Source: Lujinxingia vulgaris (GTDB taxonomy: Bacteria > Myxococcota_A > Bradymonadia > Bradymonadales > Bradymonadaceae). From it: DNA of 64,000 nucleotides. Positions 26,938 through 35,362 of this stretch are shown one piece after another. The notes beneath the pieces were generated by a model. The model searched no databases, was not told the origin of the DNA, and was given only the letters and a program-made list of their open reading frames with translations. The stretch covers positions 1 to 64,000 of the forward strand of contig NZ_VOSM01000004.1 in assembly GCF_007997015.1 (NCBI RefSeq), given 5' to 3'. A program made the position numbers and the translations under genes. Positions within the stretch are counted from its first letter, which is position 1. Each line of letters opens with the position of its first letter.

Positions 26938-28788
26938 ATGATGTCCACTTCTCCCTGGCACGCCTTTCTTCTTCCCCTCTTCCTCGCTCCTCTCCTCGGC
27001 TGCTCCGCAGCCGACGACCCCACCCCCGAAGCGAGCGACTCAGCCCGGGCGACCCAGGCGCTCGACATCCCCCTGGACGCCTACGCCACCCTCATCGCCG
27101 AGGATGGCGCCGCCTCACACCAGTATGGCGAAGCCATCGCCGCCGACGGCGACACGCTGCTCGTCGGGGCAATGGGCGACAACGAAAACGGCGTCCGCTC
27201 CGGCGCCGCCTACATCTTCCAGCGCAACCCCGACGACCCGACGGGCTGGGTTCAGGTCAAAAAGCTCGCGCCCGGCGATCCCGGCACCAACTTCCGATTT
27301 GGCTACGCTGTCGCCCTCCACGGAGACGTCGCGCTCGTAGGAGCCCCTTATAACTCCACGCGCGACAACGGCGCCGGTGCCGCCTACATCTTTCATCGCG
27401 ACGAAGGCGGACCCGACAACTGGGGACAGGTCAAACGACTTCTCCCCGCCGACATCGGCGACTCCGATCAATTCGGATCTTCGGTTGCCCTGGATGGCGA
27501 GCTCGCGGCAGTGAGCGCCTCCCGCCAGGATCACACTACGGACACGCTTGACTCCGGTGCGGTCTATCTTTTTGCTCGCGACGAAGGCGGACCCGATGTC
27601 TGGGGCGAGTTCAAAAAAATCACCCCTGAGGTCCCCGCTTCAGGCGGCAGGTTCGGGTTCGCCCTCGCGCTGAGCGGCGATGACCTCCTGGTCGGTGCAC
27701 CGAAAGAAGACATCACCCGCGCTGACTCAGGCGCTGCCTACATCTTCAACCGCAACACCGGCGGACCCGACGCCTGGGGACAACTTCAAAAGCTCGTCCC
27801 GGCCAACGAGGCTATCTCCATCGAGTTCGGCGCCTCGCTCGCCATGGACAACGGCCTGGCGATCTTCGGCCTCCCCTATGATGACGTAAACGACACACGA
27901 ATCGGTTCGGTCTACGTCTTCGGCCGCGATGAAGGCGGCCCCGACACCTGGGGCCAGGTCACACGCCTGGTGCGCGAAGACGGTATACGAAACGACTATT
28001 TTGGCATGTCCGTCGCCATCAAAGACCGGCGACTGGTTGTGGGCGCCTCGCAGGTTACTGTCGACGACCGCGCCTACGCCGGCGCCGCCTACGTCTATGA
28101 ACGCGCCGAAGGCAGCCCCCTCAGCGCCTGGGGACGCGGGGAGCGCATCACCCTGAACGAGGTCGAGCTCAGCGACAAATTCGGAAGCGCAGTCGCCCTC
28201 ACAGAACGCGACGTCTTCGTCAGCGCCCCCCTGGACGACTTTGGAACGGTGACCGTCTTCGGCCAGCCCAACACCGCGCCGGTGGCGGAGGACGGCACCG
28301 CCCAGACCGCTGAAAATCAGCCGCTCACCCTCACCCTTCAAGCCACAGACAGCGACGGCGATCCGCTGACCTTCAGCATCATCACCGAACCTCTCAACGG
28401 CAGCGTCACCCTCGCCGGCGACCAGGCCACCTACACTCCCAACACCGGCTTTCGCGGCAACGACACCTTCACCTTCGAGGTCAGCGACGGAGGCTTAAGC
28501 GACACCGCCACGGTCACCATTGAGGTCACCCCTCCCGACAACACCACCCCCGACGCCGGCGAGGTCGACGCCGGCGAAGGCGACGCCGGAGATGAAGACG
28601 CTGGCGAGGTCGATGCCGGTGATAACGACCCCGGTGATGGTGACGCAGGCGATGCGAACGACGGCCCCAACACCCCCACCGCCGAAGCCTCCGGCTGCGG
28701 CTGCACCAGCACCTCCGGGGCCCCCGCAAACGCCCTGCTCCTGCTGACCATCCTCGGCCTGATGGGTCTTCAACGACGCCGACGCTGA
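26938..28788 (+). CDS. FG-GAP-repeat surface protein with cadherin-like domain and MYXO-CTERM-like tail
   Basis: A 616-aa protein with TTGGAG upstream of the ATG and a signal peptide ending in APLLGC. Residues about 45-440 hold seven to eight repeats of a beta-propeller kind (FGYAVALHGDVALVGAP, GAAYIFHRDEGGPDNWGQV), as in FG-GAP/integrin-like lipoproteins. A cadherin- or Ig-like domain (about 445-535) has ATDSDGDPLTFSI and NDTFTFEVSDGG. An Asp/Gly/Ala linker is followed by ASGCGCTS, a hydrophobic helix and RRRR, the architecture of MYXO-CTERM sorting signals. The protein is probably processed and displayed on the surface. The tail is one of the better clues to a myxobacteria-like host. Confidence 0.88.
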   Translation: MMSTSPWHAFLLPLFLAPLLGCSAADDPTPEASDSARATQALDIPLDAYATLIAEDGAASHQYGEAIAADGDTLLVGAMGDNENGVRSGAAYIFQRNPDDPTGWVQVKKLAPGDPGTNFRFGYAVALHGDVALVGAPYNSTRDNGAGAAYIFHRDEGGPDNWGQVKRLLPADIGDSDQFGSSVALDGELAAVSASRQDHTTDTLDSGAVYLFARDEGGPDVWGEFKKITPEVPASGGRFGFALALSGDDLLVGAPKEDITRADSGAAYIFNRNTGGPDAWGQLQKLVPANEAISIEFGASLAMDNGLAIFGLPYDDVNDTRIGSVYVFGRDEGGPDTWGQVTRLVREDGIRNDYFGMSVAIKDRRLVVGASQVTVDDRAYAGAAYVYERAEGSPLSAWGRGERITLNEVELSDKFGSAVALTERDVFVSAPLDDFGTVTVFGQPNTAPVAEDGTAQTAENQPLTLTLQATDSDGDPLTFSIITEPLNGSVTLAGDQATYTPNTGFRGNDTFTFEVSDGGLSDTATVTIEVTPPDNTTPDAGEVDAGEGDAGDEDAGEVDAGDNDPGDGDAGDANDGPNTPTAEASGCGCTSTSGAPANALLLLTILGLMGLQRRRR

Positions 28789-28918
28789 GCCCTTTCTAAT
28801 GTTTTAAGCGGCCGTGAATTGAACCCCTCCCCCTAACTCGGTACCCTGATGCACTCATCAAACCCACGCGGGGGGTACACGGCCCCTCCCTCCTGCCCTT
28901 CGTACTGAGCCCGTCGCC

Positions 28919-29800
28919 ATGCCTCCCTCCACACGCTTCGCCGCAGCCCTGGCCCTCACCACCCTACTCGCCGCGGGCTGCGTCCCCGAAGATGGCCCCG
29001 ACACCCTGGTCGATAACGCAGGCTGGGAGTTCCAGGAGCCCGGTAACCCCAACGACCCTGGTGATCCCGGCGACCCGGGCGACCCCAACGATCCCGGCGA
29101 CCCCAACGATCCCGGCGACCCCGGCGATCCTGGCGACCCCAACGATCCCGGCGACCCCACTGACCCCAACGATCCGAGCGACCCCACTGACCCCAACGAT
29201 CCCGACGATCCCGACGGCCGCTACCTCCAGCCCCTCCCCGAAGGTTTTGAAGTACCCCTGCTCGACGAGGAGTTCGTCGTGCGCCTGGAGTGGGAGCACC
29301 TGACCCAGGAACGCCCCCTGACAAGCCGTTCGGTGGACCTGGAGCTCATCTATTGCGTCAGCCCCCCGGGCGTCGCCATCGACCGCCATCACACCGAGGC
29401 GTGCTCAACCTGGACCATTCCGCAAAACACCTGGCGCATCGATGGAGAGTCTTACACCGTGCGCACCGGCGGCGACGCCACCCGCGACGGCGTCGCCGAG
29501 CAGGTCGGACACCCCATCCTGCACGCCGGACGCACCCATGTCGGCGTCCTCTACCACAGCGGCGGTTATGACACGTGGGCGACAGTGCGCATGTACCACC
29601 GAGGGGAGATGATCTCGGAAGAGCATCTGCTTCTCTCCGAACCCGGCCAGATGTTCTACGTCGGTCCCCTGGAATGGGGCGGCGAGGACACGCTCCCGGA
29701 GCGCCTGCCAGCCTTCACCTGCTACCCATCACCCGACCAGCGCTGCGACGGGTCCTACTACCTCGACGAAATCCCCCTCTACCTTGACGACCCCGAATAA
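28919..29800 (+). CDS. Lipoprotein with (N/G)DPGDP repeat linker, first of three paralogs
   Basis: A 293-aa protein with a signal peptide ending in TLLAAGC. Residues about 40-100 are a low-complexity run of GDPGDP, NDPGDP and TDPNDP units. The C-terminal domain (about 115-293) contains VVRLEWEHL, IYCVSPPG, EQVGHPILHAGRTHVGVLYHSGG, PGQMFYVGPLEW, CYPSPDQRC and YYLDEIPLY. It matches the gene at 30867 well and the one at 29841 more weakly. The linker repeats are in-frame DNA repeats and could vary in number. The ribosome binding site is poor. Function unknown. Confidence 0.78.
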   Translation: MPPSTRFAAALALTTLLAAGCVPEDGPDTLVDNAGWEFQEPGNPNDPGDPGDPGDPNDPGDPNDPGDPGDPGDPNDPGDPTDPNDPSDPTDPNDPDDPDGRYLQPLPEGFEVPLLDEEFVVRLEWEHLTQERPLTSRSVDLELIYCVSPPGVAIDRHHTEACSTWTIPQNTWRIDGESYTVRTGGDATRDGVAEQVGHPILHAGRTHVGVLYHSGGYDTWATVRMYHRGEMISEEHLLLSEPGQMFYVGPLEWGGEDTLPERLPAFTCYPSPDQRCDGSYYLDEIPLYLDDPE

Positions 29801-29840
29801 CCCTTAGTTATCAACCACCTGCGCAAACACTGAGACGCCC

Positions 29841-30641
29841 ATGCGCCCCAATCTCCCGCTTGCCCTACTCCTCGCCATCTTCATCCTGGCCCCGGCCTGC
29901 ACCCCCGAAGACGCTGAAAATACAGCCGACGACTGCCCCGACGCCTCCTGCGACTGGCAGCTCGACGATGACGCCGGCCAGGACACCGACCTTCTGCCCG
30001 ACGCCGACCCTGACACCTCCGACGCCGACGCCCCCCACGATCTGCCTGACTGGCGCCCCCAGGATCCCCCACCTCGCCCCGAACGCGACGTTTTGATTGA
30101 GGTGCTCTGGGAGCGCCTGGATCCCGTGGATGAAGACGCGAGCCCGTACATCAACTCCCTTACCGACCTCGATCTCTTCTACTGCCACGCCCTCGACGGT
30201 TCGCTCTTCGACGACCTGAACGGCTGCACGAGCTACCGCAACACGCGTGCCGGGTTTAATCCCACCCCGGATGGTGAGCGCATGGAGACCGAGATGCTGC
30301 TCGATAGTCAATTTATCGACTACCCGGAATGGGTCGTGCACGATCACCCCATCGCCGGGCGCACCCACCTGGTGGTCCACGGCTATAGCGTCCGATTCGC
30401 CGTCCGAGCCCACGCCCGCGTCTACCTCGATGGCGAGCTGGCCCGGGAGAACACGATGGACTTCGATCCTTCAGTCAACAAGGCGATATGGTACGCCGGC
30501 ACGATCGACTGGCACGAAGACCCCGCTCAGACCACCATCACCGACGGCCCCTCCTGCGCCGAGCGCGATGGCGATGATTCCTGCCATGACGTGAACGACG
30601 CGCTCTACACCTACGACGTCACCTTCGCCGAGGCACCCTGA
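29841..30641 (+). CDS. Lipoprotein, divergent second member of the paralogous trio
   Basis: A 266-aa protein with a signal peptide ending in LAPAC and an acidic Asp/Thr/Pro linker to about residue 75. The C-terminal domain keeps the family landmarks in diverged form: LIEVLWERLD, LFYCHALDG, HDHPIAGRTHLVVHGYS, AIWYAGTIDW and a final CAERDGDDSC. The middle is diverged enough to suggest an old duplication compared with its neighbours. A strong terminator follows. Function unknown. Confidence 0.75.
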   Translation: MRPNLPLALLLAIFILAPACTPEDAENTADDCPDASCDWQLDDDAGQDTDLLPDADPDTSDADAPHDLPDWRPQDPPPRPERDVLIEVLWERLDPVDEDASPYINSLTDLDLFYCHALDGSLFDDLNGCTSYRNTRAGFNPTPDGERMETEMLLDSQFIDYPEWVVHDHPIAGRTHLVVHGYSVRFAVRAHARVYLDGELARENTMDFDPSVNKAIWYAGTIDWHEDPAQTTITDGPSCAERDGDDSCHDVNDALYTYDVTFAEAP

Positions 30642-30683
30642 CGCGGCGTTCCCGGACCCTCTGCATCCTTGAAAAAAATTGAA

Positions 30684-30725
30684 AAAACCGGCCCCCTCCT
30701 CTTCGGCGGGAGGCCGGTTTTTTTA
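30684..30725 (+). terminator. Rho-independent terminator
   Basis: Stem arms AACCGGCC and GGCCGGTT, with partly paired C- and G-rich inner parts, are followed by seven T residues. It lies about 45 bp after the second paralog stop codon, separating it from the third copy. Confidence 0.85.
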
Positions 30726-30866
30726 TGCATGGCATCGTGCAACATCCCGACTGCCCCCTTTGACCCCATCCCCCTCTCGCGGTAGCCTCTCTCCACGCTC
30801 AAACCAACCACCGCGGAGGGAACGCGCCAGCCACCGGTCCCTTTCGCTACCACCGCCGAGACGACC

Positions 30867-31655
30867 ATGCCCCGACCTGGCCTCCCCCTGCCCGCACACC
30901 ACCGCCGCGCTCGCCAGCTCTCCCCCCTGCTACTCGCCGCACTCGCGACACTGGCCACATCCTGCGGCCCCATCGAAGCCGATGTCCCGCCAGAAGGCGA
31001 CCCCGGCGCCCTCTGGGAGTTCTACGAAAACCCCATTCCCCCAGAGCCCGCCGAAGATCCCTACCTTCCGCCTGTGCCCGACGACGCGGCCGACCCGCTC
31101 CTGGACGAGCCTTTTGTGATGCGCCTCTCCTGGGAGCCGCTGATCGACGGCCCCATCCTGCGCGAAGACGCCGTCGACCTCGATCTCATCGCCTGCATGA
31201 GCCCGCTGGCCACCTCCTTTGACGCCCCCGACAGCCTGGGCTGCACCTCCTGGCGCTCCCCCGAGAACCCCTGGCCCATCCACGGCGACCTCTTCTACGC
31301 CCGCGCCGGCACCAACGCCACTCGCCATGGCCTCGTCGAGCAGGTTGGCCATCCCGTCCTCCCTGGCCAGCGCACCCACGTGGCCGTGCGCTACAACTCC
31401 GGCGCCCACACCGTGCTGGCCAGGGTCGATGTCTACCTCCATGGCGAGCGCGTCTGGCACTACAACAACGCCCTGCTCTCCCCCGGCCAGACCTGGTACG
31501 TCGCTCTCTTCGACTGGCTCCCCCACACCGACACCCCGAACCGCTTCCACCCCACCTCCTGCCTGGCCGACGACACCAACGCGTGCGCCCGCGGCGGACT
31601 TTATATGGACGAGGTCCCCTTTGATTTGAGCGAGCATGAGGTGGAGGTGGAGTGA
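30867..31655 (+). CDS. Lipoprotein, third member of the paralogous trio
   Basis: A 262-aa protein with a signal peptide ending in ATLATSC and a short Pro/Glu/Asp linker. The C-terminal domain has FVMRLSWEPL, LIACMSPLA, LVEQVGHPVLPGQRTHVAVR, SPGQTWYVALFDWLPH and ARGGLYMDEVPFDL, which align with the gene at 28919. The low-complexity linker of that gene is missing here, so the conserved unit is the C-terminal domain. The upstream gene ends in a terminator, so this copy is probably transcribed on its own. Function unknown. Confidence 0.78.
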   Translation: MPRPGLPLPAHHRRARQLSPLLLAALATLATSCGPIEADVPPEGDPGALWEFYENPIPPEPAEDPYLPPVPDDAADPLLDEPFVMRLSWEPLIDGPILREDAVDLDLIACMSPLATSFDAPDSLGCTSWRSPENPWPIHGDLFYARAGTNATRHGLVEQVGHPVLPGQRTHVAVRYNSGAHTVLARVDVYLHGERVWHYNNALLSPGQTWYVALFDWLPHTDTPNRFHPTSCLADDTNACARGGLYMDEVPFDLSEHEVEVE

Positions 31656-31708
31656 GGGGGGGCGGGCGCGGGAGCTACGTCCTCACCGTCACGCGCTCGA
31701 CCATCTCG

Positions 31709-32245
31709 TCAACGAACCTTGATCCGCTTCCAGGTCAACAACGACATCAGAAAGAAACGAGCCGCTTGATGGCTGTTCGTAGAAGGCCAGAGATCTTTGA
31801 TCACCGAACGGGCGCGTTCGTGGGCGTTGGTCGCATCACGTCTCAGAAACGTGCGAAACAGGTTGTAATCCGCATCGTGACGCTCTTGCTGCAACCAGAC
31901 GAAATGTCTCGCTACCAGCTGTAACTCCCGCGGTAGATCCAGATGAGCCATCACATCCTTTACCCCCGCGGGCAAGCTACCAACCCCGCCTCGAAAGCTT
32001 TTACACGCACTGGCCATCTCACCGTGTTCGAATGAGCGTGCCAGCAATTGCCGCAGCGGTTTCGACTCGGGTTGACCACCGATCAGACTGCGTGTGGCCT
32101 GTTCAATCAGAAAGTGAAACACAGCGTAATAGGAAGTTGACACCGACCGCCTCAAACTCGCCTGTTTAGGCCGGCGAGGCTCCATCGTCGCCAGATGATG
32201 CGCCTGGTTTAAGAGTTGCGAATGCAACAAGACCGCGCGGCTCAT
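31709..32245 (-). CDS. HEPN-like domain protein
   Basis: A 178-aa protein. Its ATG overlaps the TGA of the upstream gene (ATGA at 32242-32245), so the two are co-translated. LRRSVSTSYYAVFHFLIEQA (residues about 31-50) and LQQERHDADYNLF (about 118-130) match a family of stand-alone HEPN-like proteins with RRAxSTxYYAxFH and RHxADYD signatures. An R136-D137-x4-H142 motif is present, the form of the HEPN ribonuclease motif, but I cannot confirm its structural position. It may be a toxin-like RNase or a nucleic-acid sensing protein. Its partner is the small upstream gene rather than a nucleotidyltransferase. Confidence 0.7.
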   Translation of the reverse strand: MSRAVLLHSQLLNQAHHLATMEPRRPKQASLRRSVSTSYYAVFHFLIEQATRSLIGGQPESKPLRQLLARSFEHGEMASACKSFRGGVGSLPAGVKDVMAHLDLPRELQLVARHFVWLQQERHDADYNLFRTFLRRDATNAHERARSVIKDLWPSTNSHQAARFFLMSLLTWKRIKVR

Positions 32246-32544
32246 GCGCTCGCCCCATGCTCGGCGCCATACTCCGACGTCGTGCGATACAGAATCACCG
32301 GGACCAGCTCAGGATGGCTCTTCCGAAGCGCGTCGGTGATGGCATCCTCCAGGGGCTCGACCGCTGGCCAAACCAATTGTGCTTCGTCGGTCCCATCCGG
32401 AACAACGACCCAGACGCGAACCGTGTCGTCCTCCAGACGGTCATGCCAATCGAAGTGGATATCGACGATGGTGGGCTCCCCCGACCACTCCAGATCTTCC
32501 GGCTTCAGCGTGGGTTCTTGAGCGCTGAGATTATCGCGTTGCAT
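32242..32544 (-). CDS. Small protein encoded upstream of the HEPN-like gene
   Basis: A 100-aa acidic protein with a strong ribosome binding site (GGAGAAGGA) before the ATG. The core reads PTIVDIHFDWHDRLEDDTVRVWVVVPDGT, probably alternating strands, followed by a helix (EPLEDAITDALRKSHPELVP). The 4-nt overlap with the HEPN-like gene and the shared strand suggest a two-gene unit in which this protein is an antitoxin or accessory partner. No family was recognised. Confidence 0.65.
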   Translation of the reverse strand: MQRDNLSAQEPTLKPEDLEWSGEPTIVDIHFDWHDRLEDDTVRVWVVVPDGTDEAQLVWPAVEPLEDAITDALRKSHPELVPVILYRTTSEYGAEHGASA

Positions 32545-32669
32545 GATCCTTCTCCGTGCTGGTGACGTTCCGTGGTCGCGTACGTATCAGGCAAAACAAG
32601 GTTAGGCGCGTGATCATTCATCCCCGGCCCGAATGCCTGGTGTGGCTGCATTGGTTGTAAACCGCTACC

Positions 32670-33143
32670 TCACTCCAGGTCACGCCCGCGCCATACGACC
32701 TCCCCATACACCCCCCAGAATCGACTCACATCGTCCGCCGAACGCTCCAGCCGCTCCGCTCGCCCCCGGCTTACCACACTTGTGAGAAAAAGGGCCCTCC
32801 CCCCCGCGGCGAAGCCTCTAAGTCGCGTTACAAGCTCACGCAGGCGTTTTTGGGCCCTGGCCGGAACGCCTTCCATCGTACTCAATCGCTGAGCCACGTA
32901 ACCCAACCGACGCCGCGCCTCGACATCCTCGCACTCCAGCATCTCCAGCGCGTCGAGCTGCGCCATCATCACCAATGCCATCACGCTGGCTTCGACCGCA
33001 CGGGCACCGGGGTTTTCCATCACTCGCACCACGACACGCGCGAGCTCGTCGAGCGTGACTGGCTCCTCAGGCCTCTCGACCGGATAGGGATATCCCGCCA
33101 GCGAAAAGGCTTGAAGCTCCCGTTCTGTAAGTTGATGTGCCAT
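32670..33143 (-). CDS. Small helical protein of unknown function
   Basis: A 157-aa protein if started at 33143, where GCGAGG lies about 7 nt upstream; an in-frame ATG at 33221 would add 26 residues. The sequence begins MAHQLTERELQAFSLAGYPY and continues with Leu/Ala/Glu/Arg-rich helices (MALVMMAQLDALEMLECEDV, ARAQKRLRELVTRLRGFAAG). No membrane segment or signal peptide is seen, so it should be cytoplasmic. It lies on the same strand as the HEPN-like pair but 125 bp upstream of it, with a C-rich repeat tract on its other side. Confidence 0.6.
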   Translation of the reverse strand: MAHQLTERELQAFSLAGYPYPVERPEEPVTLDELARVVVRVMENPGARAVEASVMALVMMAQLDALEMLECEDVEARRRLGYVAQRLSTMEGVPARAQKRLRELVTRLRGFAAGGRALFLTSVVSRGRAERLERSADDVSRFWGVYGEVVWRGRDLE

Positions 33144-33227
33144 CGCATACCTCGCAGCAAATCCTACCGAGCCTGCATCCTGACTTCTAAAATAGGCGTC
33201 GAACACCGCTACTTCAATCATCCCGCA

Positions 33228-33490
33228 CCACCGGCGCCACTCAACCACCCAACCACAAAACGCGAACCACCCAACGCCCTCACGAATCGACCCACCCCGC
33301 AAACCCCGGCGCCCCACACCCCCCCAACCCCACAACCACCTGACCACACCCCGCGAACCACCCGACGCACGAACGAATCGCCCCCCCCCGCAAACCCCGG
33401 CGCCCCACAACCACCCAACCACCCAACCACCTGACCACAAAGCGCGAACCACCGAACGTCCACGCCAGCCCGCCAACACCGCGCCCCCCA
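33228..33490. repeat. C-rich intergenic repeat, about three copies, with G-quadruplex-type motif
   Basis: About three copies of a unit with ACGAATCGACCCACCCCGCA, AACCCCGGCGCCCCACAACC and CGCGAACCACCCAACGCCC words. On the minus strand 33291-33315 reads as four G-runs separated by loops of 1-5 nt, which fits the usual G-quadruplex pattern; a second such run is near 33385-33410. The tract lies between two divergent genes. Confidence 0.85.
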
Positions 33491-33695
33491 CGTTGACCTC
33501 CCCCCCATCCCCGACTACTCTCCCCTCCATTCACCACACCCGAGATCCATCCTTCATCCTCGTGATGTACGTCGTAGGAGATCTCGCCCTGAAGTGTTCC
33601 GCCGCGCATGGGGCGCGGTGGTCCTTTACGTCACGGCGTTGTCGGTGGGCCTATCGCGCCCGTTCGCAATGCCCACTTTAGAAGCGAGGAAAGCT

Positions 33696-34538
33696 ATGAG
33701 CATCAAAGGGATCGTCTCCAATCACCTCAACTTCATTCACATGCCCACGGGCCGCTACGTCTTCGCCCTCAAAGCCCTGGGCGAAGAGGCCGAACGCCGC
33801 GGCCTCGACACCCTCAAAGCGGCCGCCGACGAGGCCATCGGCGTCGGGGAGCGCGCGCTGCGTCTGGAGTTCGCCTACGAGCAGGCCCGCACGCAGTCTT
33901 CAAATGCGCGCGGCGAGGCAGTGCAATTGGACAACCAACTCGATGGTCAAATCGGGGCGATCAAAGCGCTCACCGACGCCCGCGCCTTCGGAGACGAACA
34001 TGACCCGGTCGTGCAGGCAGCCCGGAAGATTCTGACGGTGATCTTCCCCCGCGGCGCCGCCCCCATCATCCACCAGAGCTTCGAGGTACAGCTCGGCACC
34101 ATGGACGTCATGCTGGAGCATTTAGAGGGCGATCTGGCTGGCGAGGTTCAGCTCGTGGGCCTGGAGCGCGAGGTCACGCGCATGCGCGAGCTCGTCGAGC
34201 GCTTCCGCGCCGAGCTTAAGCGCGCCCCCGATGCCGCCATCTCCTTCTCCGAGGTGCGCGCGGCCCGCGAGGAGCTTCACGAATACGCCAGCCTGGTCAT
34301 GATCCAGGCCCTCGCCAGCTACCCCTCCCTTGATGAGCAGGCCACCCGCCAGCGCGAGTCCCTCGTCGCCGCCCTCATCGACCAGCAGGAGCGCGTGCGC
34401 GACGACCACCGCCGGCGCCGCAATCCCGCCGATATCAACCCGGAGACCGGCGAGGAACGCTTCGAGGGCGACGCCCCTCCTGCTGATGTGCTTCCACCGG
34501 TGGTGAGCGACGACGTCGTTGAGCCCTCCCACGTGTAA
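33696..34538 (+). CDS. Helical cytoplasmic protein of unknown function
   Basis: A 280-aa protein with GAGGAAAG before the ATG; the longer open frame from 33594 lacks a site. It starts MSIKGIVSNHLNFIHMPTGR and is mostly charged helices (VQLVGLEREVTRMRELVERF), with a central IIHQSFEVQLGTMDVMLEHL. The tail from about residue 240 is polar and probably disordered (RRRRNPADINPETGEERF). No catalytic motif was recognised. A terminator follows directly. It may belong to a DUF found in related bacteria, but I cannot name one safely. Confidence 0.7.
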   Translation: MSIKGIVSNHLNFIHMPTGRYVFALKALGEEAERRGLDTLKAAADEAIGVGERALRLEFAYEQARTQSSNARGEAVQLDNQLDGQIGAIKALTDARAFGDEHDPVVQAARKILTVIFPRGAAPIIHQSFEVQLGTMDVMLEHLEGDLAGEVQLVGLEREVTRMRELVERFRAELKRAPDAAISFSEVRAAREELHEYASLVMIQALASYPSLDEQATRQRESLVAALIDQQERVRDDHRRRRNPADINPETGEERFEGDAPPADVLPPVVSDDVVEPSHV

Positions 34539-34569
34539 CACCCCATAGAACGCCAGACTGACACTCAGA

Positions 34570-34598
34570 AGCCCCGGCCACTCGCCGGGGCTTTGTTT
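34570..34598 (+). terminator. Rho-independent terminator
   Basis: Stem AGCCCCGGC (34570-34578) pairs with GCCGGGGCT (34584-34592) around a 5-nt loop, followed by TTGTTTT. It lies about 30 bp after the preceding stop codon. Confidence 0.85.
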
Positions 34599-34625
34599 TG
34601 CCGACAAATGACGCACGCATATACC

Positions 34626-34845
34626 CCAAACGGGGCGTCGAGGGGGTCCCGAGCCTTTCGCGAACGGCGGCGGTGGGCGTCGACGGGGTCACCAGCCTTT
34701 CGCGAACGACATGGCGAGTCGATCGACGGGGTCCCGAGCCTTTCGCGAACGGCCGGGCGAGTCGATCGACGGGGTCCCGAGCCTTTCGCGAACGGCGGCG
34801 GTGGGCGTCGACGGGGTCGCGCGCCTTTCGCGCTCCACCGGGCGT
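34626..34845. repeat. 42-43 bp tandem array (GTCCCGAGCCTTTCGCGAAC units)
   Basis: Copies start at about 34646, 34688, 34731, 34774 and 34816, alternating 42 and 43 bp. Each contains CGACGGGGTC followed by CGAGCCTTTCGCGAACGG; two spacer types alternate (GGCGGCGGTGGGCGT and a GGCGAGTCGAT type that creates the palindrome GTCGATCGAC). The array starts after CCCCAAACGGGGCGT, and a nearly identical leader (CCCCGAACGGGGCGTTTAG) recurs at about 63950. This array type occurs only here in the window. Confidence 0.85.
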
Positions 34846-35220
34846 GCGCACGAATCGACCAGCGTGGCGAAGCGGGGCGTTCCGCAACCACCCGCGCCCT
34901 AAACGCGGCACACACGAATCGACCAACGTGGCGAAGCGGGGCGCCCCACAACCACCCGCGCCCTAAACGCGGCACACACGAATCGACCAACGTGGCGAAG
35001 CGGGGCGTCCCACAACCACCTAACCCCACAACCACCCAACCACAAAACGCGAACCACCCAACACGCGAACGAATCGACCAGCGTCGCGAAGCGGGGCGCC
35101 CCACAACCACCCAACCACCCAACCACCTGACCACAAAACGCGCCCCTCCCAACACGCGAACGAATCGACCCACCCCGCAAACCCGAGCGCCCCACAACCA
35201 CCCAACCACAAACTTCCGAC
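34846..35220. repeat. C-rich intergenic repeat: 64-bp tandem copies, then 92-bp-type copies
   Basis: CGAATCGACC starts at 34851, 34915 and 34979, a 64-bp period, in units containing GTGGCGAAGCGGGGCG, CACAACCACCCGCGCCC and TAAACGCGGCACACA. From about 34995 it changes to the longer form with ACCACCCAACCACAAAACGCG and ACACGCGAACGAATCGACC. The two forms share the CGAATCGACC core. The tract fills most of the space upstream of the next lipoprotein gene. Confidence 0.85.
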
Positions 35221-35362
35221 AATGCGTGCCCATAGCAATTTCGGTAGAATACGCCACCACGAACACAGACGCCGCGCTAGCGCATCGAGGGTAGTTTGGT
35301 GTTCAGCCGCCCGAGCACGATACCCCGCACGACATTCGACCGACCTTCCCCCGGAGTCCCCG

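Noticed and set aside
29041-29220. Repeat DNA in the GDPNDP linker as a separate intergenic repeat element
   Set aside because: It is inside a recognised reading frame, keeps codon phase and encodes a simple linker.
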